Below are positions 45,895 to 55,150 of a stretch of 64,000 nucleotides of DNA, piece after piece (the stretch's first letter is position 1; each line of letters begins with the position of its first letter). A program made the position numbers and the translations under genes. Below the pieces are notes generated by a model, which saw only the letters and a program-made list of their open reading frames with translations, was not told where the DNA came from and did no database searches. Origin of the DNA: Halonatronum saccharophilum DSM 13868 (GTDB lineage: Bacteria; Bacillota; Halanaerobiia; Halobacteroidales; Halobacteroidaceae); contig NZ_KI912097.1 of assembly GCF_000517025.1 (NCBI RefSeq), forward strand, positions 191,673 through 255,672, read 5' to 3'.

Positions 45895-46440
45895 TTAAAT
45901 TATTAATACTAAACCTAAGAAACAGAGAATGCTTCCCCCAAGATAAGCAGCATACTTCTCTACTAAAGAAAAGTTCTTAACATAATTAACTATATAGAAA
46001 GATGCCCAAGTTAAAAAAGAAGTTATCACCCCTACAATTATTGCACTTGTTAGTATATAGGCCATACTCCCTCCATAAAGAATAGAAAATCCTACCCCAA
46101 AGGCATCAATACTGACACTAATTCCTAAAACTATGTAAGTCCACAAGTTAAACTTCTTATAAACACAAGCTTCATCATTATAATGCCCTTCCTTTAAAAA
46201 TAAAATACCTATAATAATAATGATAATTCCACTTAAATAATTTGTAATATTAAAGAGATTAGCATTTATATAATTCCCTAACTCTGCCCCTAAAAAAGTC
46301 AATAAACTTTGAAAGAAGCCAAAAGAGAGAATTATTAAGGACTTCTCTTTTAATCTCAACCTATTACCACACCCCAGCCCCATTGCAACTGCAAAAGCAT
46401 CTAAAGCTAAAGCAAAACCAATCACTAATATATTAACCAT
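45895..46440 (-). CDS. mntP: MntP-type manganese exporter
   Basis: The protein has about 181 residues with six membrane segments. The two repeats with LALDAFAVAMGLG and SIDAFGVGFS carry the conserved aspartates of the MntP (YebN) family, which exports Mn2+. GFFQSLLTFLGAELG is also typical. The related sporulation protein YtaF is longer and has a different loop, so it is less likely. The ATG at 46440 follows AAAGGAGTGTTTAAA. I looked for the Mn-sensing yybP-ykoY riboswitch upstream and did not see it. Confidence 0.88.
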   Translation of the reverse strand: MVNILVIGFALALDAFAVAMGLGCGNRLRLKEKSLIILSFGFFQSLLTFLGAELGNYINANLFNITNYLSGIIIIIIGILFLKEGHYNDEACVYKKFNLWTYIVLGISVSIDAFGVGFSILYGGSMAYILTSAIIVGVITSFLTWASFYIVNYVKNFSLVEKYAAYLGGSILCFLGLVLII

Positions 46441-46615
46441 TTTAAACACTCCTTTTATATCTACTTCATCCACCTTCGACTTATAATTCTATTAATATCT
46501 TATTTTTTCCTAAGTTTAAGACTATTATAGCAAAGATTCTAAGATAATAAAAGAATAATCTCTTAATAATTAAAATCACTTCTTTTACACTCTAATTATT
46601 AGCTTTTAGGTCATT

Positions 46616-46915
46616 CTATTTTAATTCTTTTAAGTCATCATCTTCTTCTATTCGGTCAACCATAAAATCATAATCTAACTCTTGCTTATCTTCCTTTACC
46701 TCTTCTTCGACTCCATCTTCTATCTCGTCTTTAAGGCAACCATAATCAAAATCCAACTGATCCTCTTCTAATTCTCCAATTACAGCATCTCCTCCTAAAT
46801 CAAACTCTTCTTTCTCCTCTACTGGAAGTACCTTCTCCTTTGTAGTATGCTTTCTTTTTGCCCACCAAACAGCCACTACTATCAAAGCTACTAATACTAT
46901 GATTGTAATTAACAT
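46616..46915 (-). CDS. Single-pass membrane protein with acidic tail
   Basis: The protein has about 99 residues. One membrane segment (about 2-20, ending VAVWWAKRKH) is followed by a cytoplasmic tail very rich in Glu and Asp, with internal repeats of the type LDFDYG/ELDYDF. I recognise no family. The ATG at 46915 follows AAGGAGGATAAT and gives an N-out, C-in anchor; the longer frame from 46948 has no ribosome binding site. An acidic proteome is common in salt-in halophiles, but this tail is extreme. It could be a scaffold or anchor; function unknown. Confidence 0.6.
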   Translation of the reverse strand: MLITIIVLVALIVVAVWWAKRKHTTKEKVLPVEEKEEFDLGGDAVIGELEEDQLDFDYGCLKDEIEDGVEEEVKEDKQELDYDFMVDRIEEDDDLKELK

Positions 46916-47124
46916 ATTATCCTCCTTCATCCAGCAGCTAAGCGACACTAAATCCTATTCTTTATCTAAGTAAAGATCATTAGCATCAAGCATCTGAATT
47001 TTTAGCCTAAGTTTTAAAGTTGATAAAAATAAAAACTTGGCCCCACTTTATTTTTTCTTAATTAATATTTATATAAATAAGGAGGATAATATTCCTGTTT
47101 TTGATAAAATCAAGAAATAAAAAG

Positions 47125-47150
47125 AGCTAGGCTATAATTATAGCCTAGCT
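47125..47150 (-). terminator. Palindromic terminator of the MurC/Mpl-like gene
   Basis: AGCTAGGCTATAA and its exact complement overlap the last codons of the ligase gene; TTTTTATTT follows on the minus strand. Confidence 0.82.
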
Positions 47151-48512
47151 TAAACTTTTGGCCCATAAACGAGCAAAGTCATCTATATCTCCAGCTCCTA
47201 AAAAGAGGTAGATTCCATTATTCTTTGCTTCATACTCATTTAAAACTTCTCTTAACCCTTCATAATCTCCAAAATAAGACACCTTATCTTTACTTATAAT
47301 CTCACTAAGCTCTCTGCCCAGAGATTCTAACTTATTCTTTTCAACTTTTTCACGAACTTTATAAATCTTTAAAATCATTTTTTCATCTATCTTCTTATCT
47401 AAAATACCTTTATAATAATCAAAAAGAGAATTGGTTCTAATGTATTGATGAGGTTGGAATATTATAACCTTCTTTTTATCAGTCTTAATTCTCTCTAAAA
47501 TTTCAGCCACCGCCTCAACCTCACTTGGATGATGGGCATAATCACTGATTATTATCCTCTTAGAGTCATCTCTTAGAATTTCAAACCTTCTCTTTACCCC
47601 TTTCCAATTCATTAAAGCTTCTTTAAATTCCAAAGGATCTATACCAAAATAATTACCAACAGCAATAGCTTCTACACTATGCATAATATTATAATTACCT
47701 AAAGCATTTAACTTAAAAGAACTAACCTCCTTACCATGATAATATAATGTGAAATGAGAGGTTAATTCTTCTTCTTTAATATCTACAATATTAAAGTCAG
47801 CTTCTTTATCATTTATACCTACTGTAATAACTTCAATATCCATCTCCTTGGGATTTAAATTCAATTGATCAATTACTTCTTTATTAGTAATTAAAGCCTC
47901 ATTTAGATTATTAACATACTCTCTATAAGTTAAAAGCATATCTTCCATATCTATATATATATCAGGATGATCAAACTCTATATTGGTTATAACTCCAACA
48001 TCACTAGAGTATTTTAAGAAGGACTTCCCATATTCATCACCTTCTAAAATAAAATAATCACCTATATTAGCCTTGAAATTACTATTAAAATTATTCAAAA
48101 TCCCACCTATAATAAAACTAGGCTCTTTTTTAGCCTCTTCAAACAAATGGGCAATCATTGCAGATGTAGTGGTCTTACCATGAGTTCCAGCAGCTGAAAT
48201 GACCTTCTTGCCTTTGGTGATCCAAGCAAGAGCTTTAGAACGGCCTAGTGTATCAATCTCATATCTCTTAGCTGTAACTAACTCTACATTATCTTTAGGA
48301 ATAGCATCAGAATAGATAACCTTATCTATATCATTAAAGATGTTATCAGGACTATGACCTATACTTACCTCAATACCCATCCCCTTAAGTTCTTCTGTTA
48401 ATGATGTCCTATTTAAATCTGATCCAGTAACCTTATAACCTAATTTAATCAAAGATTGGGCAATAGCCGACATAGCTATTCCTCCAATTCCTATAATATG
48501 TGCCCTTTTCAT
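47145..48512 (-). CDS. MurC/Mpl-type Mur ligase
   Basis: The protein has 455 residues. The dinucleotide-like N-domain starts HIIGIGGIAMSAIAQSL, the ATP loop is AAGTHGKTTTSA (about 106-117), and later EGDEYGKSFL and NIEFDHPDIY complete the Mur ligase centre. MurC joins L-Ala to UDP-MurNAc; Mpl joins a recycled tripeptide. EGDEY and EFDHPDI are closer to the Mpl pattern (EADEYD, EFDHADI) than to MurC, while the length fits both. Mpl is mostly known from Gram-negative bacteria. The gene lies outside any division and cell wall cluster. ATP-grasp-free ligase chemistry is certain; the exact substrate is not. Confidence 0.8.
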   Translation of the reverse strand: MKRAHIIGIGGIAMSAIAQSLIKLGYKVTGSDLNRTSLTEELKGMGIEVSIGHSPDNIFNDIDKVIYSDAIPKDNVELVTAKRYEIDTLGRSKALAWITKGKKVISAAGTHGKTTTSAMIAHLFEEAKKEPSFIIGGILNNFNSNFKANIGDYFILEGDEYGKSFLKYSSDVGVITNIEFDHPDIYIDMEDMLLTYREYVNNLNEALITNKEVIDQLNLNPKEMDIEVITVGINDKEADFNIVDIKEEELTSHFTLYYHGKEVSSFKLNALGNYNIMHSVEAIAVGNYFGIDPLEFKEALMNWKGVKRRFEILRDDSKRIIISDYAHHPSEVEAVAEILERIKTDKKKVIIFQPHQYIRTNSLFDYYKGILDKKIDEKMILKIYKVREKVEKNKLESLGRELSEIISKDKVSYFGDYEGLREVLNEYEAKNNGIYLFLGAGDIDDFARLWAKSLS

Positions 48513-48598
48513 AATAACCTCCTTACAACCTGTTTATTTACATAATTTTTAAACACCTATTTTAGTATATTATACCTTATAGATAAATACCAATAATA

Positions 48599-50248
48599 TT
48601 ACTTATTTTTAAACTCATAGATATAAAAGTTACTACCTTCTTCACCTGCAAGAAGAAATATTAACTCTTGTCTAAAATCTCCTGTTATATCAGCAACGAC
48701 TATATCTTTAATCTTCCCTTCGAACTTTTTACTCTCCCACACTTTGATAAAATCTTCTCCATCCCATTTCCATGATACTAACTTTGAACTATCTTCTTCA
48801 TATTCAACCAAAAATATCTCTTTCTCTCCTCCACTTCTTATATCACTAAGGTTTATTATTGGAGCATAGGCCCCTGGGAAAGTATTGATTAATTTACCTT
48901 CTAAATCATAAACCTTAATTTTATAATCTTCATTACCATCATACGAGGTAATAACTATATTATCTTGCCCTTTTCCTTTTAAATCACCTGCTTTAACTCT
49001 AAAACCTTCATTACTCTTAACCCTTAGATTGAATTCCTCTAAATAATTATCACCTTGCCATTGATTAAACCTTAATAGATTTTGATTATTTCTAGTAATT
49101 AATAGATCTTTAGAGTTTATCTGGATCATAGCTTTGGCCCTATTTCTAAAAAACCCCTCTAAAAACTCTATACTATACTCTTCTCCATCCCACCTTAACT
49201 GGTAAAGGTTGTTTAAAAATTCAAAGATTACTACATCACCTTCACCCTCAATATCATTAATAGCTAATAATTTATAATCGTCATAAGGGGTAAGGGAGTA
49301 TTCATTTATAGAATCTAACTCAATAATATCATCATTACTATATGATAATATCTTTATCGAATCTCTAGTATTTAATACAATTTCTTTATTTTGATCATTA
49401 TTCAAATCTGCTATAACAAAGGATTCTCCATTATAATCTAACTTATCACTTTTATATAATAAACTATAAGACTTCTCTTCTGGATCATTATTATAAAGCT
49501 GAACTAGTTTTTCATCCTTAGATATAGTTAAAATATCTTCCCCAATCAAATCTAAACTCTTTCCACCTAAGAATTGTCCATGAAGAAAAAGGTTATTGAC
49601 ACCTTCAGATAATTCAATCTTTAAGAAAAAATCTACTTCTAACTCTTCTCTAAGCAGCTCTAATTGATGGCGCCTTAAATTTTCTCCAAACTCTAATTCA
49701 TCCTTTACTTTCTGAACCTTTAAATCAGATATTAAAGAATAAATTTCATTATTCTCTATTTTATATTCAAGGTTATCAATTAACTCTTCAAATAATCTCT
49801 GGTTGATTCCTTGGCCCTTAGAAGCTACTAGAGCAATAGACCTCGAACCAGTTCTCATCTCTACTTTATCTCCAACCCTAGCTCTTTTTCCACTATTATA
49901 ATTAATATTACCACTAGAGTGAAATTTATCAACTTCAGCTACTTCAACCTCTCCTATCTTCACCTTAATATCTCCTAAGATTAGGCCGGTCACAGGGTCT
50001 TTTAATATCCTTCTTTCCCTATATAAGTCAAATATATCCCCTTCATATATGTTGTTGTATTCTCCTAAGTTAATATAAACCTCTTTGTCTATGATCTCTG
50101 CTAAATACCCTTCATATTTTGCCTTATCACCTGATATTCCCGACCAAAACCTATCTAAACTATCACCTAGTATACCTCTTGATTCTAAACTTCCTTGCCT
50201 AATAAAAAGAATAAAGATAATAATTAAAATTATTTTAACTCTCTTCAA
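48599..50248 (-). CDS. Exported protein with FlgT-C-like domain and FG-GAP-like repeats
   Basis: The protein has 549 residues and an N-terminal signal peptide (about 4-22). Residues about 40-130 resemble the FlgT C-terminal domain (YLAEIIDKEVYINLG, then GDIFDLYRE and DPVTGLILG, then KIGEVEVAEV). The rest is a set of FG-GAP/VCBS-like repeats with acidic loops (IADLNNDQNKEIVL, VADITGDFRQEL) that usually bind Ca2+ and form a beta-propeller. It is likely secreted or held at the cell surface. The TTG start at 50248 is supported by AGAGGGATGAGCAA. No flagellar genes are near, so a flagellar role is not implied. Confidence 0.72.
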   Translation of the reverse strand: MKRVKIILIIIFILFIRQGSLESRGILGDSLDRFWSGISGDKAKYEGYLAEIIDKEVYINLGEYNNIYEGDIFDLYRERRILKDPVTGLILGDIKVKIGEVEVAEVDKFHSSGNINYNSGKRARVGDKVEMRTGSRSIALVASKGQGINQRLFEELIDNLEYKIENNEIYSLISDLKVQKVKDELEFGENLRRHQLELLREELEVDFFLKIELSEGVNNLFLHGQFLGGKSLDLIGEDILTISKDEKLVQLYNNDPEEKSYSLLYKSDKLDYNGESFVIADLNNDQNKEIVLNTRDSIKILSYSNDDIIELDSINEYSLTPYDDYKLLAINDIEGEGDVVIFEFLNNLYQLRWDGEEYSIEFLEGFFRNRAKAMIQINSKDLLITRNNQNLLRFNQWQGDNYLEEFNLRVKSNEGFRVKAGDLKGKGQDNIVITSYDGNEDYKIKVYDLEGKLINTFPGAYAPIINLSDIRSGGEKEIFLVEYEEDSSKLVSWKWDGEDFIKVWESKKFEGKIKDIVVADITGDFRQELIFLLAGEEGSNFYIYEFKNK

Positions 50249-50410
50249 TTGCTCATCCCTCTTTCTATTAAATTACTCCTACCATTATTAATTCTATAAA
50301 TTTTCCTCTATTCCTCTATTAGAATATTGAACTAAATACTATAAGCTACTTAAAGTCAAACTAAGTTCTGACTAAAGCCATAAAAAATATAACACCCCTA
50401 ATAACAAAAT

Positions 50411-50440
50411 AGAACAAAGCGGCATATGCCACTTTGTTCT
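50411..50440 (-). terminator. Terminator of the sigma factor gene
   Basis: AGAACAAAG and CTTTGTTCT flank GGCATATGCC, with one C-A mismatch. It overlaps the end of the sigma factor gene. Confidence 0.75.
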
Positions 50441-51269
50441 ATAAGAAATCTTTTAAATTCTTACTTTTATTTGGATGGCGTAACCTTTGCAAAGCCTTCT
50501 TCTCTATCTGCCTGATCCTTTCTCTAGAGAGATCATAATCTTGACCAATCTCACGCAATGTTCTCTCTCTTCCATCTAATAATCCAAACCTTAATTGTAA
50601 TACTCTCTTCTCCCTGGGAGATAGAGTATTTAATATATTTTCTAACTCTTCTTTTAAGATCATATTATAAGCCATCTGATCAGGAGTAAGGGTACTTACA
50701 TCTTCTATAACATCACTCAAATGAAAGTCATCCTCTTCACTTACTGGACTATCTAAAGAAGCAGGCTCTTGAATCAGTTCTCTAATCATTATGATCTTAT
50801 CTTCAAGCATATCTAATTCTTCTGCCATCTCTTCAATAGTAGGCTCTCTTCCAAGCTGTACAGACAGTATATTAAAGGATTGTACATATTTATTGATCAT
50901 CTCCCAGATATGAGCTGGAATTCTAATTGCCCTTGACTTATCTGCTAAAGCTCTATTTATCTTTTGCTTTATCCACCAAGTGGCGTAGGTACTAAAGCGA
51001 TACCCCTTTGTATAATCAAACTTCTTTATAGCTTGTATTAAACCCAAATTCCCTTCTTGAATCAAATCCAAAAAATCTAACCCTTGACCCAAATACTTCT
51101 TAGCAATACTTATAACTAACCTTAAATTAGCTTTAATCAATAATTGCTTTGCTTCATTATCTCCTTCATCAATTCTTTTAGCTAACTCTTGTTCTTCACG
51201 TGCAGACAATAACTCATGAGCAGATTGGTTAAGATATAAATTTATTCCATCATTCATTTTATACCACAT
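50439..51269 (-). CDS. RpoD-like sigma-70 factor (short, group 1/2)
   Basis: The protein has about 276 residues. Region 1.2 begins at [19 protein letters not shown], region 2 has [17 protein letters not shown] and [13 protein letters not shown], region 3 has [10 protein letters not shown], and region 4 ends in [22 protein letters not shown]. Region 1.1 and the long spacer of primary sigma factors are missing, so it resembles an alternative group 2 factor that reads sigma-A-like promoters. The housekeeping rpoD is usually beside dnaG, which is absent here. The ATG at 51269 is chosen because AAGGGGGAAGGTT precedes it. It may serve general stress or stationary phase. Confidence 0.87.
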   Translation of the reverse strand: MWYKMNDGINLYLNQSAHELLSAREEQELAKRIDEGDNEAKQLLIKANLRLVISIAKKYLGQGLDFLDLIQEGNLGLIQAIKKFDYTKGYRFSTYATWWIKQKINRALADKSRAIRIPAHIWEMINKYVQSFNILSVQLGREPTIEEMAEELDMLEDKIIMIRELIQEPASLDSPVSEEDDFHLSDVIEDVSTLTPDQMAYNMILKEELENILNTLSPREKRVLQLRFGLLDGRERTLREIGQDYDLSRERIRQIEKKALQRLRHPNKSKNLKDFL

Positions 51270-51484
51270 AACCTTCCCCCTTCCCAAGGTCTTTATATAA
51301 TATTTATTCTTTAGCCGGAAGAAACTTTACCAATATCAATAATTAGTTATAAATAATTATTTCTAAACAAAAAAAAATTTTCCTGCATATTTGTTTATTT
51401 ATTTTTACTTTATATAAAACCTAGGTTGCGAATGGGTATTTAGTAATCTCAAATAAGAAACCAGGAAGAGCATAGGTCAAAGGC

Positions 51485-51604
51485 TTATGCGCTGACTAAG
51501 TTCAGACAAGAGCCGACAAAGCCAGGACAAGAGATTAAAAAAATTAATAAAGGTCTAGTCGGATCTTAGTCATCACTTATTTAAGGTCTTGTCAGCGCAG
51601 ATAA
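51485..51604. repeat. 120-bp inverted-repeat-bounded intergenic element
   Basis: TTATGCGCTGAC (51485-51496) is mirrored by GTCAGCGCAGATAA (51591-51604). Inside are several copies of GACAAG or GACAAAG and CTTGTC. It lies in the 400-base gap upstream of the sigma factor gene and downstream of aroA; the rest of the gap has no recognisable gene. Confidence 0.55.
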
Positions 51605-51651
51605 TTTTGCATTTGAAGTTTTAAGAAAATATAGATTAAAGAATATAAAAA

Positions 51652-51677
51652 AAGATCAGCCGATATCGGCTGATCTT
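51652..51677 (-). terminator. Palindromic terminator of the aromatic amino acid operon
   Basis: AAGATCAGCCGAT and its exact complement stand 11 bases after the aroA stop, followed by TTTTTTTATA on the minus strand. Confidence 0.88.
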
Positions 51678-51687
51678 CTAACATATA

Positions 51688-52974
51688 TTATAAACTCTTT
51701 AGCAAATCTGCAAAATTGGGGAAGGATATGTTTATACATTCAGCACCCTCAATAACTATAGGCTTCTCTGCAATCAAGGCTGCAATTGCCATAGACATAG
51801 CAATTCTATGATCATGATAGCTTTGACATGTTACCCCTCCAACTATCTTCTGACCTCCTAGAATCTCCATTCCATCTTCTCTCTCTTTAACTTCAACTCC
51901 AACTCTTCTTAGCTCTTTTACCATTGCATCTATTCTATCTGTCTCTTTAACCCTAAGCTCCTTAGCATCTTTGATAATAGTCTTCCCTTGAGCTTGAGTA
52001 GCTGCTATAGCTAATACAGGAATCTCATCTATCAACAAAGGAATTAAGTCTCCATCAATTACAGTAGCTTTTAATTGACTACTTTTCACTAATAGATCAG
52101 CTACAGGCTCACCATTTAATTCTCGCTCATTTAATAACTCTAAATTTCCATTCATCTTCTGTAAAGCTTTTATTATACCATATCTACTAGGATTTAAACC
52201 GACATTTTTAATTAAAAGCTCAGAACCATCAGTAATCATTGCTGCCACCATTAAGAAAGCAGCCGAGGATATATCACCAGGGACAACGACCTTATTCCCT
52301 TTTAAAGGCTTGCCTCCCTTTACTCTAACAGTTAAACCGTCAACCTCAATCTCTGCACCAAAGTACTCTAACATTCTCTCAGTATGATCCCTAGACTTAG
52401 AGGGTTCTCTTACTTCAGTTACTCCGTTGGCCCATAATCCAGCCAATAAAATAGCAGATTTAACCTGAGCACTAGCCACCGATGATTCATACTTAATACC
52501 TTCTAATTTATTTCCTCCTAAAACTGTTATTGGAAGTAGGTTGGCATTGTCCCTACCTTCAAAACTTCCTCCCATTTGGGCCAACGGCTCTGTAACCCTA
52601 GCCATAGGTCTCCCTCTTAAAGAGGAATCACCTGTAGCTACTGTATAGAAATCTTGAGCTGCCAAGATTCCCATCATTAATCGAGTAGTAGTCCCAGAAT
52701 TTCCAAAATCTAAAACATTATCTGCTTCTTCTAGACCATTCAACCCTCTACCATGGACCACCATCTTTTCTTCTCCAACACCTTCAATTTTAACTCCCAA
52801 ATCTTGAAAAGCTTTGGCTGTACTTAAACAATCTTCACCAGTTAAAAAACCTTCTATATGTGTCTTCCCCTCTGCTATAGCACCCAACATTACTGCCCGA
52901 TGGGAGATAGATTTATCTCCAGACACCTTAATCTCACCCTTTAAATTAGACTTAGGCTCTACCTTTAAATCCAT
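51688..52974 (-). CDS. aroA: 3-phosphoshikimate 1-carboxyvinyltransferase (EPSP synthase)
   Basis: The protein has 428 residues. It adds phosphoenolpyruvate to shikimate 3-phosphate, the sixth step of the shikimate pathway. GDKSISHRAVMLGAIAEG near the N-terminus, DFGNSGTTTRLMMG and RPMARVTEPL, and DHRIAMSMAIAA near the end are family signatures. Ala in the stretch LGNSGTTTR-type loop decides glyphosate class; here the loop FGNSGTTTRLMMGILA lacks the class I GNAGTAMR text and fits class II enzymes. It is the last gene of the operon, 12 bases after tyrA, and is followed by a perfect terminator. Confidence 0.96.
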   Translation of the reverse strand: MDLKVEPKSNLKGEIKVSGDKSISHRAVMLGAIAEGKTHIEGFLTGEDCLSTAKAFQDLGVKIEGVGEEKMVVHGRGLNGLEEADNVLDFGNSGTTTRLMMGILAAQDFYTVATGDSSLRGRPMARVTEPLAQMGGSFEGRDNANLLPITVLGGNKLEGIKYESSVASAQVKSAILLAGLWANGVTEVREPSKSRDHTERMLEYFGAEIEVDGLTVRVKGGKPLKGNKVVVPGDISSAAFLMVAAMITDGSELLIKNVGLNPSRYGIIKALQKMNGNLELLNERELNGEPVADLLVKSSQLKATVIDGDLIPLLIDEIPVLAIAATQAQGKTIIKDAKELRVKETDRIDAMVKELRRVGVEVKEREDGMEILGGQKIVGGVTCQSYHDHRIAMSMAIAALIAEKPIVIEGAECINISFPNFADLLKSL

Positions 52975-52986
52975 ACTAACTCCTCC

Positions 52987-54078
52987 CTACTTCTTCTTAA
53001 TTACCTTATATCCTGCTTCCTTTAATAAAGAACAACCCTTAATCTGCTCCTCTTCTTTAACAAAGCTTAATCTAAGGGTTCCCCCATCTTCTCTAACCTT
53101 TAAGACCTCTATATCCTGAATATTGATCTCTTCTCTCCCTAAAAGATAAGCCACTTCCCCAATAGCATTTGGTCTATCCTCTAAAGTTAAGATAAGTTCA
53201 TAATTGGTAGGTAAAAGACCCTTTTTCTTAATAGGAACCTCTAATCTATCCTGCCTGGCCTGAGCTAAATTATCAAACAACCCTTGATCTTCTTCTAAGA
53301 CTATTAGACTTTTAAACTCTTCTAAAGCCTCTTGAAAATAATCTATAGATTCCAAGACCATATCTTTGTTGGCTAAAAAGATATCACGCCACATAGTTGG
53401 ATCCCCTGCAGCTATTCTAGTAGTATCTCTAAATCCCCCTGCTGTTAATGATGTGATTAACTCATCATCTTGAGATTGCTTTGCAATTACATTCATTAGA
53501 TTAACCGCTACTATATGAGGTAGATGGCTTGTTAAAGCAACTATCTGGTCATGGTGCTTAGGAGAGAGAATAAGAACTTGAGCCCCTATCCCCTCTAATA
53601 ATGATTTCAACTTATTTAAATCCTCTTTATCCGTCTTCTCAGTTTCAGTTAAGACATAGATAGCATTCTCAAAGAGATACTTGTCTGCACCGGTAGGGCC
53701 AACAACCTCAGAGCCGGTCATCGGATGTCCTCCAACGTAAGGAAAATCTGCAACTACCTCCTCGATCTCCTCTACAAGTATAGATTTTGTACTACCTACA
53801 TCAGTGATTATTGTTCCTTCTTTTAAATAAGGTATAACCATCTCTACCAAAGGTTTAACCACACCAACTGGAGTAGCAAAGATAAGAAGATCAACCTCCT
53901 TAACACCATCTATTAAATCTGCCTTCTTATCAATGGCACCTATGGTTAAAGCTTCCTCTAAGTATTCCTCATTCTTATCTATTCCAACTACCTCTTTTAT
54001 ATCTTCTAACTCCTTTAGGGCCAAACCCAAGGAAGAACCAATCAATCCAACTCCAACAATCGCTACCCTTTTAATCAT
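52987..54078 (-). CDS. tyrA: Prephenate dehydrogenase with C-terminal ACT domain
   Basis: The protein has 363 residues. The NAD-binding loop is VGVGLIGSSLGLAL (8-21) and TDVGSTKS, GGHPMTGSE and SHLPHIVAVNL mark the catalytic domain that converts prephenate to hydroxyphenylpyruvate for tyrosine. The last 70 residues (from about 290, starting LILTLEDRPNAIGEV) form an ACT domain, which normally binds tyrosine for feedback control. It lies 12 bases before aroA and 12 bases after aroF in the operon. The ATG follows GGGGTGAAAGG. Length and motifs are normal for Firmicutes. Confidence 0.95.
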   Translation of the reverse strand: MIKRVAIVGVGLIGSSLGLALKELEDIKEVVGIDKNEEYLEEALTIGAIDKKADLIDGVKEVDLLIFATPVGVVKPLVEMVIPYLKEGTIITDVGSTKSILVEEIEEVVADFPYVGGHPMTGSEVVGPTGADKYLFENAIYVLTETEKTDKEDLNKLKSLLEGIGAQVLILSPKHHDQIVALTSHLPHIVAVNLMNVIAKQSQDDELITSLTAGGFRDTTRIAAGDPTMWRDIFLANKDMVLESIDYFQEALEEFKSLIVLEEDQGLFDNLAQARQDRLEVPIKKKGLLPTNYELILTLEDRPNAIGEVAYLLGREEINIQDIEVLKVREDGGTLRLSFVKEEEQIKGCSLLKEAGYKVIKKK

Positions 54079-54090
54079 CCTTTCACCCCA

Positions 54091-55107
54091 TTAAAATTGA
54101 CGATTAACTACCTCTCCAATACCTTTAAGTTCATTAACCATCTGCTTAAACTTCTCTGGTTTTAAAGATTGTGGACCATCACATAAAGCATTCTTAGGAT
54201 CTGGATGAACCTCAACCATTAGACCGTCAGCACCAATTGCAATTGCAGCCTTAGCCAAAGGACTTACATACTTCCACTTACCAGTCCCATGACTTGGATC
54301 TATAATAATTGGTAAGTGACTTAACTCTCTAACAACTGGAACAATAGACATATCTACAGTATTTCTAGTCTCGCTAACAAAAGTTCTAATTCCTCTTTCA
54401 CATAAAATTACATTATAATTTCCACCGGCCATAATGTATTCTGCAGCCATTAACAACTCTTTGTATGTAGCATTTGATCCTCTCTTTAATAGAACAGGAA
54501 CATCACTTTGACCCACCTCTTTTAAAAGGGCAAAGTTTTGCATATTTCTGGCACCAATCTGTAGGATATCAGCATATCTTCCTACTAACTCCACATCTCT
54601 AGTATCCATTACTTCTGTAACTATCTTCAATCCTGTCTCTTCTCTAGCCTCTGCCATCATCTTAAGCCCTTCTTCCATCAAACCTTGGAAGCTATAAGGT
54701 GATGTTCTTGGCTTAAAAGCTCCACCTCTTAGGATGTTGGCCCCTCCTTCTTTTACAGCTCTAGCAGCCTCAAATAACTGCTCCTTACTTTCGATTGCGC
54801 AAGGTCCAGCCATAATTGCAAAGTTGCCACCACCTACCTTAACTCCATCAACATCTATTATAGAAGGCTCAGATTTAAACTCCTTACCTACTAATTTATA
54901 AGGTTTAGTAATCTCCACTACATTTTCCACTCCTGAAAAAGCTCCAATACAATTTAATAGTTCATCTCTCTTACCACTACCTACAACACCTATTACAGTC
55001 TGTTTCTCTCCCTTATCTGGGTGAGCTTCAAAGCCCAACTCCTCAATTTTAGCAATTACATCATTAATATCCTTCTCAACAGCTAGCTTCTCCATTAATA
55101 TTATCAT
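54091..55107 (-). CDS. aroF: DAHP synthase, AroF-type with N-terminal ferredoxin-like domain
   Basis: The protein has 338 residues. The first 70 or so form a small ferredoxin-like regulatory domain with [10 protein letters not shown]; the rest is the TIM barrel with [47 protein letters not shown] and VEVHPDP. It joins phosphoenolpyruvate and erythrose 4-phosphate, the first step of aromatic biosynthesis. This beta-type class (as in Thermotoga) is feedback-inhibited by tyrosine or phenylalanine through the N-domain. AGGAGGAGTTAATA precedes the first ATG. It is in operon with hisC (43 bases upstream) and tyrA. Confidence 0.95.
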   Translation of the reverse strand: MIILMEKLAVEKDINDVIAKIEELGFEAHPDKGEKQTVIGVVGSGKRDELLNCIGAFSGVENVVEITKPYKLVGKEFKSEPSIIDVDGVKVGGGNFAIMAGPCAIESKEQLFEAARAVKEGGANILRGGAFKPRTSPYSFQGLMEEGLKMMAEAREETGLKIVTEVMDTRDVELVGRYADILQIGARNMQNFALLKEVGQSDVPVLLKRGSNATYKELLMAAEYIMAGGNYNVILCERGIRTFVSETRNTVDMSIVPVVRELSHLPIIIDPSHGTGKWKYVSPLAKAAIAIGADGLMVEVHPDPKNALCDGPQSLKPEKFKQMVNELKGIGEVVNRQF

Positions 55108-55150
55108 TATTAACTCCTCCTCTTTTACTCTCTACTTATTATTCTTATAA

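Noticed and set aside
45895-46440. Sporulation protein YtaF in place of MntP
   Set aside because: The length and the GFFQSLLTFLGAELG segment fit MntP better; the longer central region of YtaF is missing.
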